Below, piece by piece: positions 41,442 to 49,263 of a stretch of 64,000 bases of DNA. Location: the NCBI GenBank assembly GCA_030704225.1, contig CP131915.1:1984001-2048000 (forward strand). The letters run 5' to 3'. A program made the position numbers and the translations under genes. This stretch comes from Kosakonia sp. H02 (GTDB lineage Bacteria > Pseudomonadota > Gammaproteobacteria > Enterobacterales > Enterobacteriaceae). Positions within the stretch are counted from its first letter, which is position 1; each line of letters opens with the position of its first letter. The notes below the pieces were generated by a model that worked only from the letters and a program-made list of their open reading frames with translations, was not told where the DNA came from and did no database searches.

Positions 41442-43078
41442 TGTTGGCGCAACATGACGTTAGCGTATTGATTGATGATCTTCTTGCCCTCGACGAGGCA
41501 CAACGAGGCGAGGCATTCGACAAACTGATCCTTACCCAGCCCACTGCATTACCGCTGATTGCCGCCGCGCTTGGTGTGAACGTTTTTGCGCCGACAAATG
41601 CCGATGAAGTAGAGCCCGACTTTCAGCATGTCTCCATTAATGACGCGCTGGCGATGAACGTGCTGCCTGTTCGCTGGCAGGATCAACACTGGTTATTACT
41701 GCGCGATCCGTTTTCGCTGGCGCTACGCCAGTGGGCGCAACACTTGCCCGTCACGCTGGCAATCACGTCCCCCGGTTGGGTGCAGGAGCAACTTCAGGCG
41801 CTTGGCAGGCAACAGCGCACGCTGGATCAGCTTGAACAGCAGTCGAATGAAGATGGCGAAGATGAGGTGGTGCTGGAGATTACGCCATCGAACATTGCCA
41901 GCGAGAGCAATGCGATTATCAAGCTGGTGAACGCCACGCTCTACGATGCTATCCAGAGCCGCGCCAGCGACATCCACCTCTCTGCGGTGCCTGATGGTCT
42001 GGCAGTGAAATACCGCGTCGATGGTGTGATCCACGCTATTCGCCACTGTCCCGGCGTGCAGGCATCCGGGCAAATCATCTCGCGCATTAAAGTGCTGAGC
42101 AGCATGGATATTTCCGAGCGGCGTATTCCGCAGGATGGGCGTTTTAAAGCAGTTATCCACCAGCGGCCTGTTGATTTTCGCGTCTCGATCGTGCCCGGCA
42201 TTCATGGCGAAGATGCCGTGTTGCGCGTGCTGGATAAATCCAGTAGCAGCACGCTGGATCTCGACATTCTCGGCTTTGATGACCATACGCTACGCGAAAT
42301 TCGCCAGTTAACGCACCAGCCGCACGGCATGGTGTTAGTGACCGGCCCGACGGGCAGCGGCAAATCCACCACGTTGTATGCCGCCCTGAGCGAGCTGAAC
42401 ACTGGCGAGCACAAGATAATCACCATTGAAGATCCGGTGGAGTACCAACTGAATGATGTGCTGCAAATTCCGGTGAATGACAAAAAAGGGCTGACCTTTG
42501 CTCGTGGTCTGCGCGCCATCCTGCGCCATGACCCGGACACCATTCTGGTGGGAGAAATTCGCGACAGCGAAACCGCAGGCATTGCCGTGCAGGCCGCGTT
42601 AACCGGTCACCTGGTGCTCTCTTCCGTTCATGCCAATGATGTTTTTAGCGTGCTGGAGCGTTTTCTTTATATGAACGTGGAAGCAGAAAGTTTGCTCTCC
42701 GCCTTACGGGGCGTGCTCGCCCAGCGTCTGGTTCGTGGGATTTGCCCGGACTGCCAGCAAACCGTTGAACCGGGCGAGCAGGACATTGCCCAGTGGCAGC
42801 AAAGCGATTTGCGCCAGCTTCAGCCGGTATGGCGCAAAGGGCGCGGATGCCCGTCCTGTCGACAGAGTGGCTATCGCGGGCGGCTGGCACTGGCGGAAGT
42901 TTTACCCTTCAGCGACCGGATGAAAGAGGTACTACAGGCGCGCGGCTCGGTCCGCCAGTTACGGGAAATTGCCTTATCGGAAGGGTTCGTGCCGCTGCAT
43001 AACGTTGCCATTCGCGCCGTACTCGACGGGAAAACCACCTTTCAGGAGATTAACCGTGTTATCACTCTTCCCGCATAA
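41441..43078 (+). CDS. Assembly ATPase, GspE/MshE/PilB family
   Basis: 545 residues. N-terminal T2SSE_N-like domain (1-130), then the hexameric ATPase core with Walker A at 302-310 (GPTGSGKST), Asp box (IEDPVEYQL), Walker B (ILVGEIRDSETA), His box (TGHLVLSSVHAND) and a zinc site CPDC...CPSC near 430-472. All catalytic motifs are complete. It would power pilin assembly in the cytoplasm. There is no second (retraction, PilT-like) ATPase in the operon, so twitching is not expected. Confidence 0.94.
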   Translation: MLAQHDVSVLIDDLLALDEAQRGEAFDKLILTQPTALPLIAAALGVNVFAPTNADEVEPDFQHVSINDALAMNVLPVRWQDQHWLLLRDPFSLALRQWAQHLPVTLAITSPGWVQEQLQALGRQQRTLDQLEQQSNEDGEDEVVLEITPSNIASESNAIIKLVNATLYDAIQSRASDIHLSAVPDGLAVKYRVDGVIHAIRHCPGVQASGQIISRIKVLSSMDISERRIPQDGRFKAVIHQRPVDFRVSIVPGIHGEDAVLRVLDKSSSSTLDLDILGFDDHTLREIRQLTHQPHGMVLVTGPTGSGKSTTLYAALSELNTGEHKIITIEDPVEYQLNDVLQIPVNDKKGLTFARGLRAILRHDPDTILVGEIRDSETAGIAVQAALTGHLVLSSVHANDVFSVLERFLYMNVEAESLLSALRGVLAQRLVRGICPDCQQTVEPGEQDIAQWQQSDLRQLQPVWRKGRGCPSCRQSGYRGRLALAEVLPFSDRMKEVLQARGSVRQLREIALSEGFVPLHNVAIRAVLDGKTTFQEINRVITLPA

Positions 43079-43742
43079 CGTGCAGTGTGAAATTCACCCT
43101 CGGCGATTGGTGTTGCGCCGTCGCGGGCAGGTTATCGCCGAGCAAACATTAACGGATGATATCGCACTGGAGGCGGCGCTTGACCAACTATTAAACCAGC
43201 ATGGGCGCGCGATCCCGTGGTGGGGGAAGCTCAGTTTCTGGCTCGCCAACAGCCAGGTTTATTACTTTACGGTGCCGTGGCAAGCGGGTATCTCCAGGCC
43301 TGAGGAGCTCCGCAGCTTTGCCGCCACGTTCGCGGCAACTCAGCCGTTTGGTCAATCGGTCAGCGCCTTCAGAACCGCATTTATCTCTGCTCCGTACGGG
43401 ACAACTGCGTTGGTCGCCGCCATTGATGAGCAGCTTTGGCAGACCTTATTGCAGGTTGCGCGAAAGTGGAAATTGCGTGTGGGCGGTATCTACGTTGAGT
43501 TGCATAACCAGCTTCGCCCGTGGCAGCGGAAGTTGCCCGCCGATGTACTGTTTTGTCTTCGCGGCGCACAGTCGAGTATTTTTGCCTCGCGACGGCACGG
43601 TCAATGGCAACAGGTGTGGAGCCTGAATAATGAAAATGGCATGGATGAAAATCAACATCTGGCGCTGGTAGCACGTTTAATGGGCATGGACTCGCATATT
43701 CCGCGCTATTTCCTGAATAGCAACGGTTATTCAAAGGGGTAA
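43056..43742 (+). CDS. Unrecognised assembly protein in the PilM/GspL/MshI position
   Basis: 228 residues from a GTG at 43056 with AGGAG upstream; it overlaps the end of the ATPase gene by 23 bases, and a longer open frame back to 42969 is the shadow of that gene. No membrane span or signal peptide. Strand-helix pattern (LVLRRRGQVIAEQTL, KLSFWLANSQVYYFTVPW, TALVAAIDEQLWQTLLQVA) is compatible with the divergent actin-like fold of PilM, the GspL cytoplasmic domain or MshI, but no signature was recognised. The assignment rests on gene position between the ATPase and a PilN-like protein. Confidence 0.55.
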   Translation: MLSLFPHNVQCEIHPRRLVLRRRGQVIAEQTLTDDIALEAALDQLLNQHGRAIPWWGKLSFWLANSQVYYFTVPWQAGISRPEELRSFAATFAATQPFGQSVSAFRTAFISAPYGTTALVAAIDEQLWQTLLQVARKWKLRVGGIYVELHNQLRPWQRKLPADVLFCLRGAQSSIFASRRHGQWQQVWSLNNENGMDENQHLALVARLMGMDSHIPRYFLNSNGYSKG

Positions 43743-43744
43743 TT

Positions 43745-44269
43745 ATGTTTTCTGTTCTCCAGCGAAAAAAATGGCCGTCGCCCTGTTTTCGCCACCGGCC
43801 TGTTTTTGCCTGGCCAGTTATTTCCCTGACTGTGCTTCTCTCAGCATATTTATTACTGGCTAGCGTTAAAAGCTACGAATTACGTGAGGTTTTACGCAAT
43901 CAAAATCAACAGCTGCTCGAAACGGTAACGAAACAGAATGAAATCGTTCGTGGGCTGTCAGCCAGAATGCGAAAACATGAGCCTGATGCCAAAGCCGCGA
44001 TGCAGGTTATCGGGATGCTTAATCCGATTGCGAAATTACTGATGCCCGATGTTGCTATTGTGAATCTGTATGCCGAACCCGGAAAGAAACGGGTCAGGCT
44101 GGAAGTGAAGGCCATGACGCTGGAAGCGTTGCTGGATTTTAGCACCCGGCTCGAAGCAATCCCTGCGCGCGTTGAGCTGCAAAACCATTCCCCGGCAAAA
44201 GGCGGCGATCGTAAATGGGCGGTGAATGCGACGCTCATGGTTATCTATGCCGATAATCAACGGCTTTGA
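43745..44269 (+). CDS. PilN/MshI-like membrane assembly protein
   Basis: 174 residues. Basic N-terminus, one membrane span (about 18-40, VFAWPVISLTVLLSAYLLLA), a coiled-coil (ELREVLRNQNQQLLETV) and a small ferredoxin-like C-terminal domain (VRLEVKAMTLEALLDFSTRL). This is the PilN/GspL-C layout: short cytoplasmic tail, span, coiled coil, periplasmic domain. Identity is inferred from topology and position, not sequence match. Start supported by AAGGGG. Confidence 0.55.
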   Translation: MFSVLQRKKWPSPCFRHRPVFAWPVISLTVLLSAYLLLASVKSYELREVLRNQNQQLLETVTKQNEIVRGLSARMRKHEPDAKAAMQVIGMLNPIAKLLMPDVAIVNLYAEPGKKRVRLEVKAMTLEALLDFSTRLEAIPARVELQNHSPAKGGDRKWAVNATLMVIYADNQRL

Positions 44270-44277
44270 GTGTATAA

Positions 44278-44826
44278 ATGAAAACGTCTTTATCGTTACC
44301 TTACTTACGTTGGTCTCTTGCTTGTGTTATTGAAAAAACAGGAAAGAAGACCCTGCTGGCGGCTTTATTTCCGCTGGTTTTAGCAGGCTACTGGCAGATT
44401 TATCTGACGCCTGAAAATAAACAACTCAGCGTTGAAAATGCGGCCTTGCGCCTGCAATTAGATAAACCGTTGGCGATGTTCCCGCAAAGTCAAAACAACG
44501 CGGTTTCGCTTCAACGTGCGCTTAACGACACGGAATATCAGCAGGTCAAAGCCGTGTTCGATATTTTTCAGCAAAACCATTTACAGGTTGACGGCAGCCA
44601 TTATCAGTTCGGCAAAAAAGAGAAAACCCGCCAGCGCGCACTGATGCTGACCATTCCATTACAGGGCGAGTGGATTAATCTGACGCGTTCGTTAAATACC
44701 ATGAGCAAAAGCCTGATATTTAATGTTGATCGCCTGTCAATCAGCCGTGCCAACCCGGAAAGCGCCCATCTGCAAATCAGCCTTCAGTTAACACTGAATC
44801 TCGCATCCGGTCTGGAGCCGTCATGA
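44278..44826 (+). CDS. PilO/GspM/MshJ-like membrane assembly protein
   Basis: 182 residues. One membrane span at about 23-42 (LLAALFPLVLAGYWQIYLTP), then a coiled-coil linker (NKQLSVENAALRLQL) and a periplasmic ferredoxin-like domain with LMLTIPLQGEWINLTRSLNT, a pattern typical of PilO. Expected to pair with the preceding PilN-like protein. Overlaps the next gene by 4 bases. Confidence 0.55.
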   Translation: MKTSLSLPYLRWSLACVIEKTGKKTLLAALFPLVLAGYWQIYLTPENKQLSVENAALRLQLDKPLAMFPQSQNNAVSLQRALNDTEYQQVKAVFDIFQQNHLQVDGSHYQFGKKEKTRQRALMLTIPLQGEWINLTRSLNTMSKSLIFNVDRLSISRANPESAHLQISLQLTLNLASGLEPS

Positions 44827-45329
44827 AGCTGCCGCTATATCTGAAAATTTTATTACTGGTAACCATTGGTCTGGCGGTGTGGACGCAATTTTCCACCGAT
44901 GAGCCGGGCGAGGTAGATGCCAATAGCAGGGTAACGGCGGCGAAAAAAGTGCCGGAGCGGGTTACGGCAAAACCCGCAGCCGCGAATAGCGACACCGACG
45001 CGGTTGCCGATCTCTTTCCGGTCTATTCTCCGCCGACAAAAAATGTGCCCGTGCCGGTCACACAAAGCGTCTCCTTTCCTTTTCGTGCTGTGGGTCTTTG
45101 GCAAAGCGAAGGGGCAAAAATCGTGATTCTGACAGATGGCACGCGCAACTGGCTGCTCTGTAATACCTGTCGCAAAGCGGGGTATATCCGGCCCGGAGGA
45201 TTAATTACGCCTGACTGGCGGCTACAGGCCATTGAGGCCAACAATTTAATCATTGAGTCAACACCGGGGCGTATGCAAAACAGCATCAGCCTTAATTCAC
45301 TGAATATAACGACAGCAATAACAAAATGA
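44823..45329 (+). CDS. PilP/GspC-like periplasmic linker protein
   Basis: 168 residues. N-terminal membrane anchor (about 4-20), a variable linker rich in Ala/Pro/Thr, and a C-terminal beta domain (about 85-165: FPFRAVGLWQSEGAKIVILT, IRPGGLITPDWRLQAIEANN) like the HR/PilP domain that touches the secretin N-terminus. It carries a CNTC pair not usual for PilP. Assigned by topology and its place directly before the secretin gene; both neighbouring overlaps are 4 bases. Confidence 0.55.
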   Translation: MKLPLYLKILLLVTIGLAVWTQFSTDEPGEVDANSRVTAAKKVPERVTAKPAAANSDTDAVADLFPVYSPPTKNVPVPVTQSVSFPFRAVGLWQSEGAKIVILTDGTRNWLLCNTCRKAGYIRPGGLITPDWRLQAIEANNLIIESTPGRMQNSISLNSLNITTAITK

Positions 45330-47188
45330 AAAAACCTATTCTCACCATGGCTTGCACATTAATGCTGCTGGCGGGCTGCGCGAGCACAAAAAGTATCGAG
45401 CCGGAAAGAAATATCTCCGCCAGCATTGATAGCATGCTCGGGGAATTACACCGCATCGACAGCCAACTTCAGGCTCGTCCACAAGATGTCGGCCTACGAA
45501 CGCAGCGGCAATTAGTCATTACGCAACTGGTAAACAGTTATATACATACCGCCAATCAGGCTGCGGCAAAAAATAATTATGTCGCCGCGACAAAGGCCTG
45601 GCGCGCGGCGTTGCTTTACCAACCCGGTAATTTTCTGGCGCAGCAGGGGATAAAGAAAATAGATAGCCTGCGCGTGCTGGATAAACTTTATCAGCAGGCG
45701 ATCGCGCAATATAAAACCGAGCCAGAGCAGGCATTGAAAAAAATCCAGCAGATCCTTGAGGAAGAGCCTGGCTGGCCGCAAGCGGTGGAAATACGAGATC
45801 ATCTGATGCGCGAAATTGCCTTGCAAAATCAGCCGGAGAAGAAAATAAACCGTGAGTTACGCAAGCCTGTCAGTTTTAATTTTAATAAACACAACCTGAA
45901 AGAGGTGTTTTCTGCCATTAGCCAGATCACCGGTATCAATATTATTTACGACAAAGATGTACCCGATACGGCAACCACTAGCCTGATTGCCCACGATACC
46001 AGCGCAGAAAATGCCCTGAACTTGTTGCTTCTCTCTAATCAGTTGCGCAAGAAAATACTCAACAGCAATACCTTATTGATTTATCCCGCCACGCTACAAA
46101 AAGACAAAATGTACCGCGATACGGTGGTGAAAACAGTATTTCTGGGTTACGCCAAAGCGAAAGAGCTAAATGTGGCGCTGCGTAACCTGATCAAACTTCG
46201 CGATGTGCATGTGGATGAGCGTACCAATTCCGTGACCTTTCGCGGCCCGCGGGAAAGCGTGGAAAAAGCCGAGCAGCTTTTAATTACGCTGGATCGCCCG
46301 GAAGCGGAAGTGACGCTGGCGGTTGAAGTGCTGGAGGTGGACGCGAAAGACGTGGAAACGCTGGGGATTAATTTCCCGGGGCAGATTGGCGTTGGGTTTA
46401 ATTCTGTTGAGTCGGGCAGCAGCAATATCGCCCTGAATGGCCTGAATAAAAGCAATATGTTTATTAACCTGGGCTCGAACCAGGGGATAAACGCCAATAT
46501 GCAAAAAATCCGCTCTCATGCGCGGGTACTGGCAAACCCGCGCATCCGCGTGAAAAACAACAAAAAAGCCATTGTTGATATTGGTGAACGTATTCCGGTG
46601 CTGACCAGCAGTATTTCTGAAGGGTTTTCTCAGGAGCAGGTGGAATATCAGGATGTCGGCCTGAAACTGGAAGTGACGCCGGATATCAGCGTGGATAACA
46701 CCATCTCGATGGATGTGAAATTTAACCTCAGCACCATCGGCAGTGCGGAGCATTCGAAAGATGGCGTGGCGTACTATCGCACCAATAACCGCGAGGCGGC
46801 AACGGTGCTCAGTAGCCAGAACGGTGAAACGCAGATGTTAGCCGGATTAATTAAAGACACCGAAACCGATGGCCTGACAGGGTTGCCGGGGCTGGTGGAT
46901 CTTCCCGTATTGGGCAAGCTGTTTGGTAGCCATGATAGCAACCATGAGCGCACCGAAGTGGTGCTGCTGATCACGCCAAGCATTGAGCGCAGCATCGATC
47001 TACCGGGTACGCACATCAACACCATCGAAATGGGCAGCGAAGATGCGCAGGGCGAAAGCGCTTATCTGCCACCCGCCGCGCAGGAAGATGAAAAACCGCA
47101 CTTTGCACCGCCGCCGCTGAGCCCACCGGCGAAGTTCCCGTCGTCTGGTAAATTGCCCGCGCCCACGCTGAGCAACAGGGGGCAGTGA
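45326..47188 (+). CDS. Outer-membrane secretin lipoprotein (GspD/MshL/PilQ family)
   Basis: 620 residues. Lipobox LAGC (Cys18). Residues ~25-170 are helical, TPR-like, with repeated Ala/Gln-rich segments (AAAKNNYVAATKAWRAALLY). An STN/N0 domain follows (about 182-255, FNFNKHNLKEVFSAISQITG), then an N1 domain and the secretin channel (about 330-590: LANPRIRVKNNKKA, VEYQDVGLKLEVTPDIS, GLPGLVDLPVLGKLFGS, ERTEVVLLITPSIE). The C-terminal tail is Pro-rich. It would form the outer-membrane gate. Having its own lipid anchor may make a separate pilotin unnecessary; none is present in the operon. Confidence 0.92.
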   Translation: MKKPILTMACTLMLLAGCASTKSIEPERNISASIDSMLGELHRIDSQLQARPQDVGLRTQRQLVITQLVNSYIHTANQAAAKNNYVAATKAWRAALLYQPGNFLAQQGIKKIDSLRVLDKLYQQAIAQYKTEPEQALKKIQQILEEEPGWPQAVEIRDHLMREIALQNQPEKKINRELRKPVSFNFNKHNLKEVFSAISQITGINIIYDKDVPDTATTSLIAHDTSAENALNLLLLSNQLRKKILNSNTLLIYPATLQKDKMYRDTVVKTVFLGYAKAKELNVALRNLIKLRDVHVDERTNSVTFRGPRESVEKAEQLLITLDRPEAEVTLAVEVLEVDAKDVETLGINFPGQIGVGFNSVESGSSNIALNGLNKSNMFINLGSNQGINANMQKIRSHARVLANPRIRVKNNKKAIVDIGERIPVLTSSISEGFSQEQVEYQDVGLKLEVTPDISVDNTISMDVKFNLSTIGSAEHSKDGVAYYRTNNREAATVLSSQNGETQMLAGLIKDTETDGLTGLPGLVDLPVLGKLFGSHDSNHERTEVVLLITPSIERSIDLPGTHINTIEMGSEDAQGESAYLPPAAQEDEKPHFAPPPLSPPAKFPSSGKLPAPTLSNRGQ

Positions 47189-47661
47189 TGGTGCGCCAGT
47201 CCGGTTTTACGCTCATCGAAATGCTGGTGTCGCTGGCGCTGCTTGCCACACTGGCAAGCGCCGCTGTTCCGATTTACCAGCGCCAGCAGCAACAGCGTAA
47301 TGAACACGAGTTGCGTATTGCGCTGCGTGAGATCCGCACGGCGCTTGATCGCTACGCCCAACTGAGTGAAGAGGGCATTATCGAAAAGCAGGTGGAGATG
47401 TCGAACTGGCCGGTTTCCCTCAATCAACTGGTTGAGGGGGTGGAAAACAAAAAATCGGCGAACCGGCAAAAAATCTACCTGTTGCGCCAGATCCCACGCG
47501 ATCCCTTCTGCGACTGTGAAGGCAAGCCGAATAACGAAACCTGGCGGCTGCGCGCCTCCACGCAGGCACCGGGCGACACGACCGGCGGGAAAGATGTCTG
47601 GGACGTCAGTTCCACAAGCATGCAACCCGGGTTAAATGGGGTGCCTTATGCGCAATGGTGA
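47188..47661 (+). CDS. Pseudopilin/minor pilin (GspG/H-like)
   Basis: 157 residues; ATG at 47188 overlaps the secretin stop (TGATG). Prepilin cleavage expected at RQSG^FTLIEMLVSLALL, Glu5 present, long N-terminal helix ending in a Gln/Arg-rich stretch. The C-terminal domain has Cys residues in PFCDCEGKP and DVWDVSSTS. Likely a minor pilin rather than the major subunit, which is encoded first in the operon. Confidence 0.82.
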   Translation: MVRQSGFTLIEMLVSLALLATLASAAVPIYQRQQQQRNEHELRIALREIRTALDRYAQLSEEGIIEKQVEMSNWPVSLNQLVEGVENKKSANRQKIYLLRQIPRDPFCDCEGKPNNETWRLRASTQAPGDTTGGKDVWDVSSTSMQPGLNGVPYAQW

Positions 47662-48004
47662 GAAAGGCTTCACGCTGATTGAATTACTGGTGGTGATGGC
47701 GATTATTGCCACGTTGATGACACTGGTTGCGCCGCGTTTTTTCAACCAGACCGATCGGGCCAAAATAGTGGTGCTGGAGCATAACCGCAACGCGATCCGC
47801 TCGGCTATTGCCGCCTGGCGTCACGACTATTTGCGCGGGCCTGAGCGTCTGGATGAGCTGGTGGAGAAAGGTTATCTGTTTGAAATACCGTTAGATCCTG
47901 TCAGCAATCGTCGTGATAGCTGGGAAGTAAAACGCGATGAAGACGAGCAGATTATGGACGTCACTTCCCCGTCGCTGCCAGAGCAGGGTGATGATGAGCG
48001 CTAA
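47648..48004 (+). CDS. Short pseudopilin/minor pilin (GspG-like)
   Basis: 118 residues from the ATG at 47648 with GGGG six bases upstream; overlaps the previous gene by 14 bases. Prepilin signal MRNGEKG^FTLIELLVVMAII with Glu5. Short C-terminal domain with PLDPVSNRRDSWEVK. Smaller than usual pseudopilins. Confidence 0.82.
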   Translation: MRNGEKGFTLIELLVVMAIIATLMTLVAPRFFNQTDRAKIVVLEHNRNAIRSAIAAWRHDYLRGPERLDELVEKGYLFEIPLDPVSNRRDSWEVKRDEDEQIMDVTSPSLPEQGDDER

Positions 48005-48512
48005 GGGTCCGGGCGAGGGCGGGTTTACCTATCTGTGGGTGTTGCTGATGCTCACGGTACTTTCGCTATCGCTGTTAAAAGATACCCGCTCCCGCCAGGT
48101 GAATGACCGCCAGCAGCAGGAAGAAGAGTTGTTCTTTCGCGGCGTGCAGATCCGTAACGCTATTCAGAGCTACCAGAAAAGCGGCAGCGGCTGTTTTCCG
48201 CTCAGCTTTGACGACCTGCTGCGCGACACGCGTGATAAAAAGGTTGTTGGCCATTTGCGCCTGTGGTTTGCCGATCCGCTGACTGGCTCGCGCCAGTGGG
48301 GCATGGCTTATGACAAACAGGGCCGCTGGATTGGCGTATTCAGCAAAGGAAAAGGCAAACCGCTGCGCCATGACCTTTTTCCCCATGAGATAAAAGCGTT
48401 TAAAAACGTGGACCGCTACGAACAGTGGGTGTTTAAAACCGTGGAAGTCCCCTCCGCGCCGCTGCCTTCTGCCTGTCGCTCCTTGCTTAATCAACCCAGC
48501 GCAAAAAAGTGA
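47994..48512 (+). CDS. Atypical pilin-like protein lacking Glu5 (GspK-like candidate)
   Basis: 172 residues from the ATG at 47994 (AGGG five bases upstream); overlaps the previous gene by 11 bases. Short leader MSAKGPGEGG^FTYLWVLLMLTVLSLSLL, so position 5 of the mature protein is Trp instead of Glu. Loss of Glu5 is typical of tip pseudopilins such as GspK, which suggests a filament-tip role here (inference). The C-terminal domain has WFADPLTGSRQWGMAYD and no recognised family signature. Confidence 0.7.
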   Translation: MSAKGPGEGGFTYLWVLLMLTVLSLSLLKDTRSRQVNDRQQQEEELFFRGVQIRNAIQSYQKSGSGCFPLSFDDLLRDTRDKKVVGHLRLWFADPLTGSRQWGMAYDKQGRWIGVFSKGKGKPLRHDLFPHEIKAFKNVDRYEQWVFKTVEVPSAPLPSACRSLLNQPSAKK

Positions 48513-48519
48513 GACGCGC

Positions 48520-49263
48520 ATGACCGTTCTGTTCTTCGCGCTGCTCGGTGCGATTTTCGGCAGTTTTACCAACGTTGTTATTTACCGCCTTCCCCGCATG
48601 ATGAACGGCGACGCCATCAACCTGAGCTGGCCGCCCTCATTTTGCCCGTCTTGCCAGCAACGGATAAAGAGTCGTTACAACATCCCATTGCTGGGCTGGT
48701 TGTGGCTGCGCGGGCGCAGCCGGTGCTGCCAGAAACGCATCAGCGCGCGCTATCCCTGCGTGGAAGCCACAATGGCGTTGCTGTTTGCGGGGCTTATCTG
48801 GCAGCAAGGCGTCAGTGTGCCGGCGCTGTTGGAACTCGCTTTATTGAGCTTAATGGTGGCGATGTTTTTTATCGATTTGGACCATTTGTTGTTACCCAAT
48901 GTCCTGACCATCCCCTTTATTTTGCTGGCGATGCTCTGCACTTTTGCCCGGCAACCGGCGCTTACCACGCTAAATGATATTGCGCTCGGTACGGCGATTG
49001 GTTTTCTCGTCCCGTGGCTAGTCAGTTACGGGTTTGCCTTACGCAGCGGCCGCGTCGGAATGGGAATGGGGGATATAAAACTGTTTGCCGGGATCGGCGC
49101 CTGGCATGGCTGGCAGGCGCTGTTCAACATTATGCTGATTGCCTCACTGCTGGGCCTGGTGAGCGGGCTTTTACTGTTCCGGGCCAAACGTAATGAGGCA
49201 TTTCCATTTGGCCCGGCGATTATTATGGCAAGCGTAGGGTGGCTACTGTTTCAGAACCAGTAA
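48520..49263 (+). CDS. Prepilin peptidase/N-methyltransferase (GspO/PilD family)
   Basis: 247 residues, about eight membrane spans. N-terminal domain with SFTNVVIYRLPRMM and zinc-site region (FCPSCQQRI ... RCCQKRISARYPCVE); the second Cys pair is shifted, CC instead of C-x2-C. The peptidase half keeps both catalytic Asp motifs, FFIDLDHLLLPN and GMGMGDIKLFAGIGAW. It should process the four pilins of this operon. Last gene; its end overlaps the convergent beta-barrel gene by 13 bases. Confidence 0.92.
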   Translation: MTVLFFALLGAIFGSFTNVVIYRLPRMMNGDAINLSWPPSFCPSCQQRIKSRYNIPLLGWLWLRGRSRCCQKRISARYPCVEATMALLFAGLIWQQGVSVPALLELALLSLMVAMFFIDLDHLLLPNVLTIPFILLAMLCTFARQPALTTLNDIALGTAIGFLVPWLVSYGFALRSGRVGMGMGDIKLFAGIGAWHGWQALFNIMLIASLLGLVSGLLLFRAKRNEAFPFGPAIIMASVGWLLFQNQ

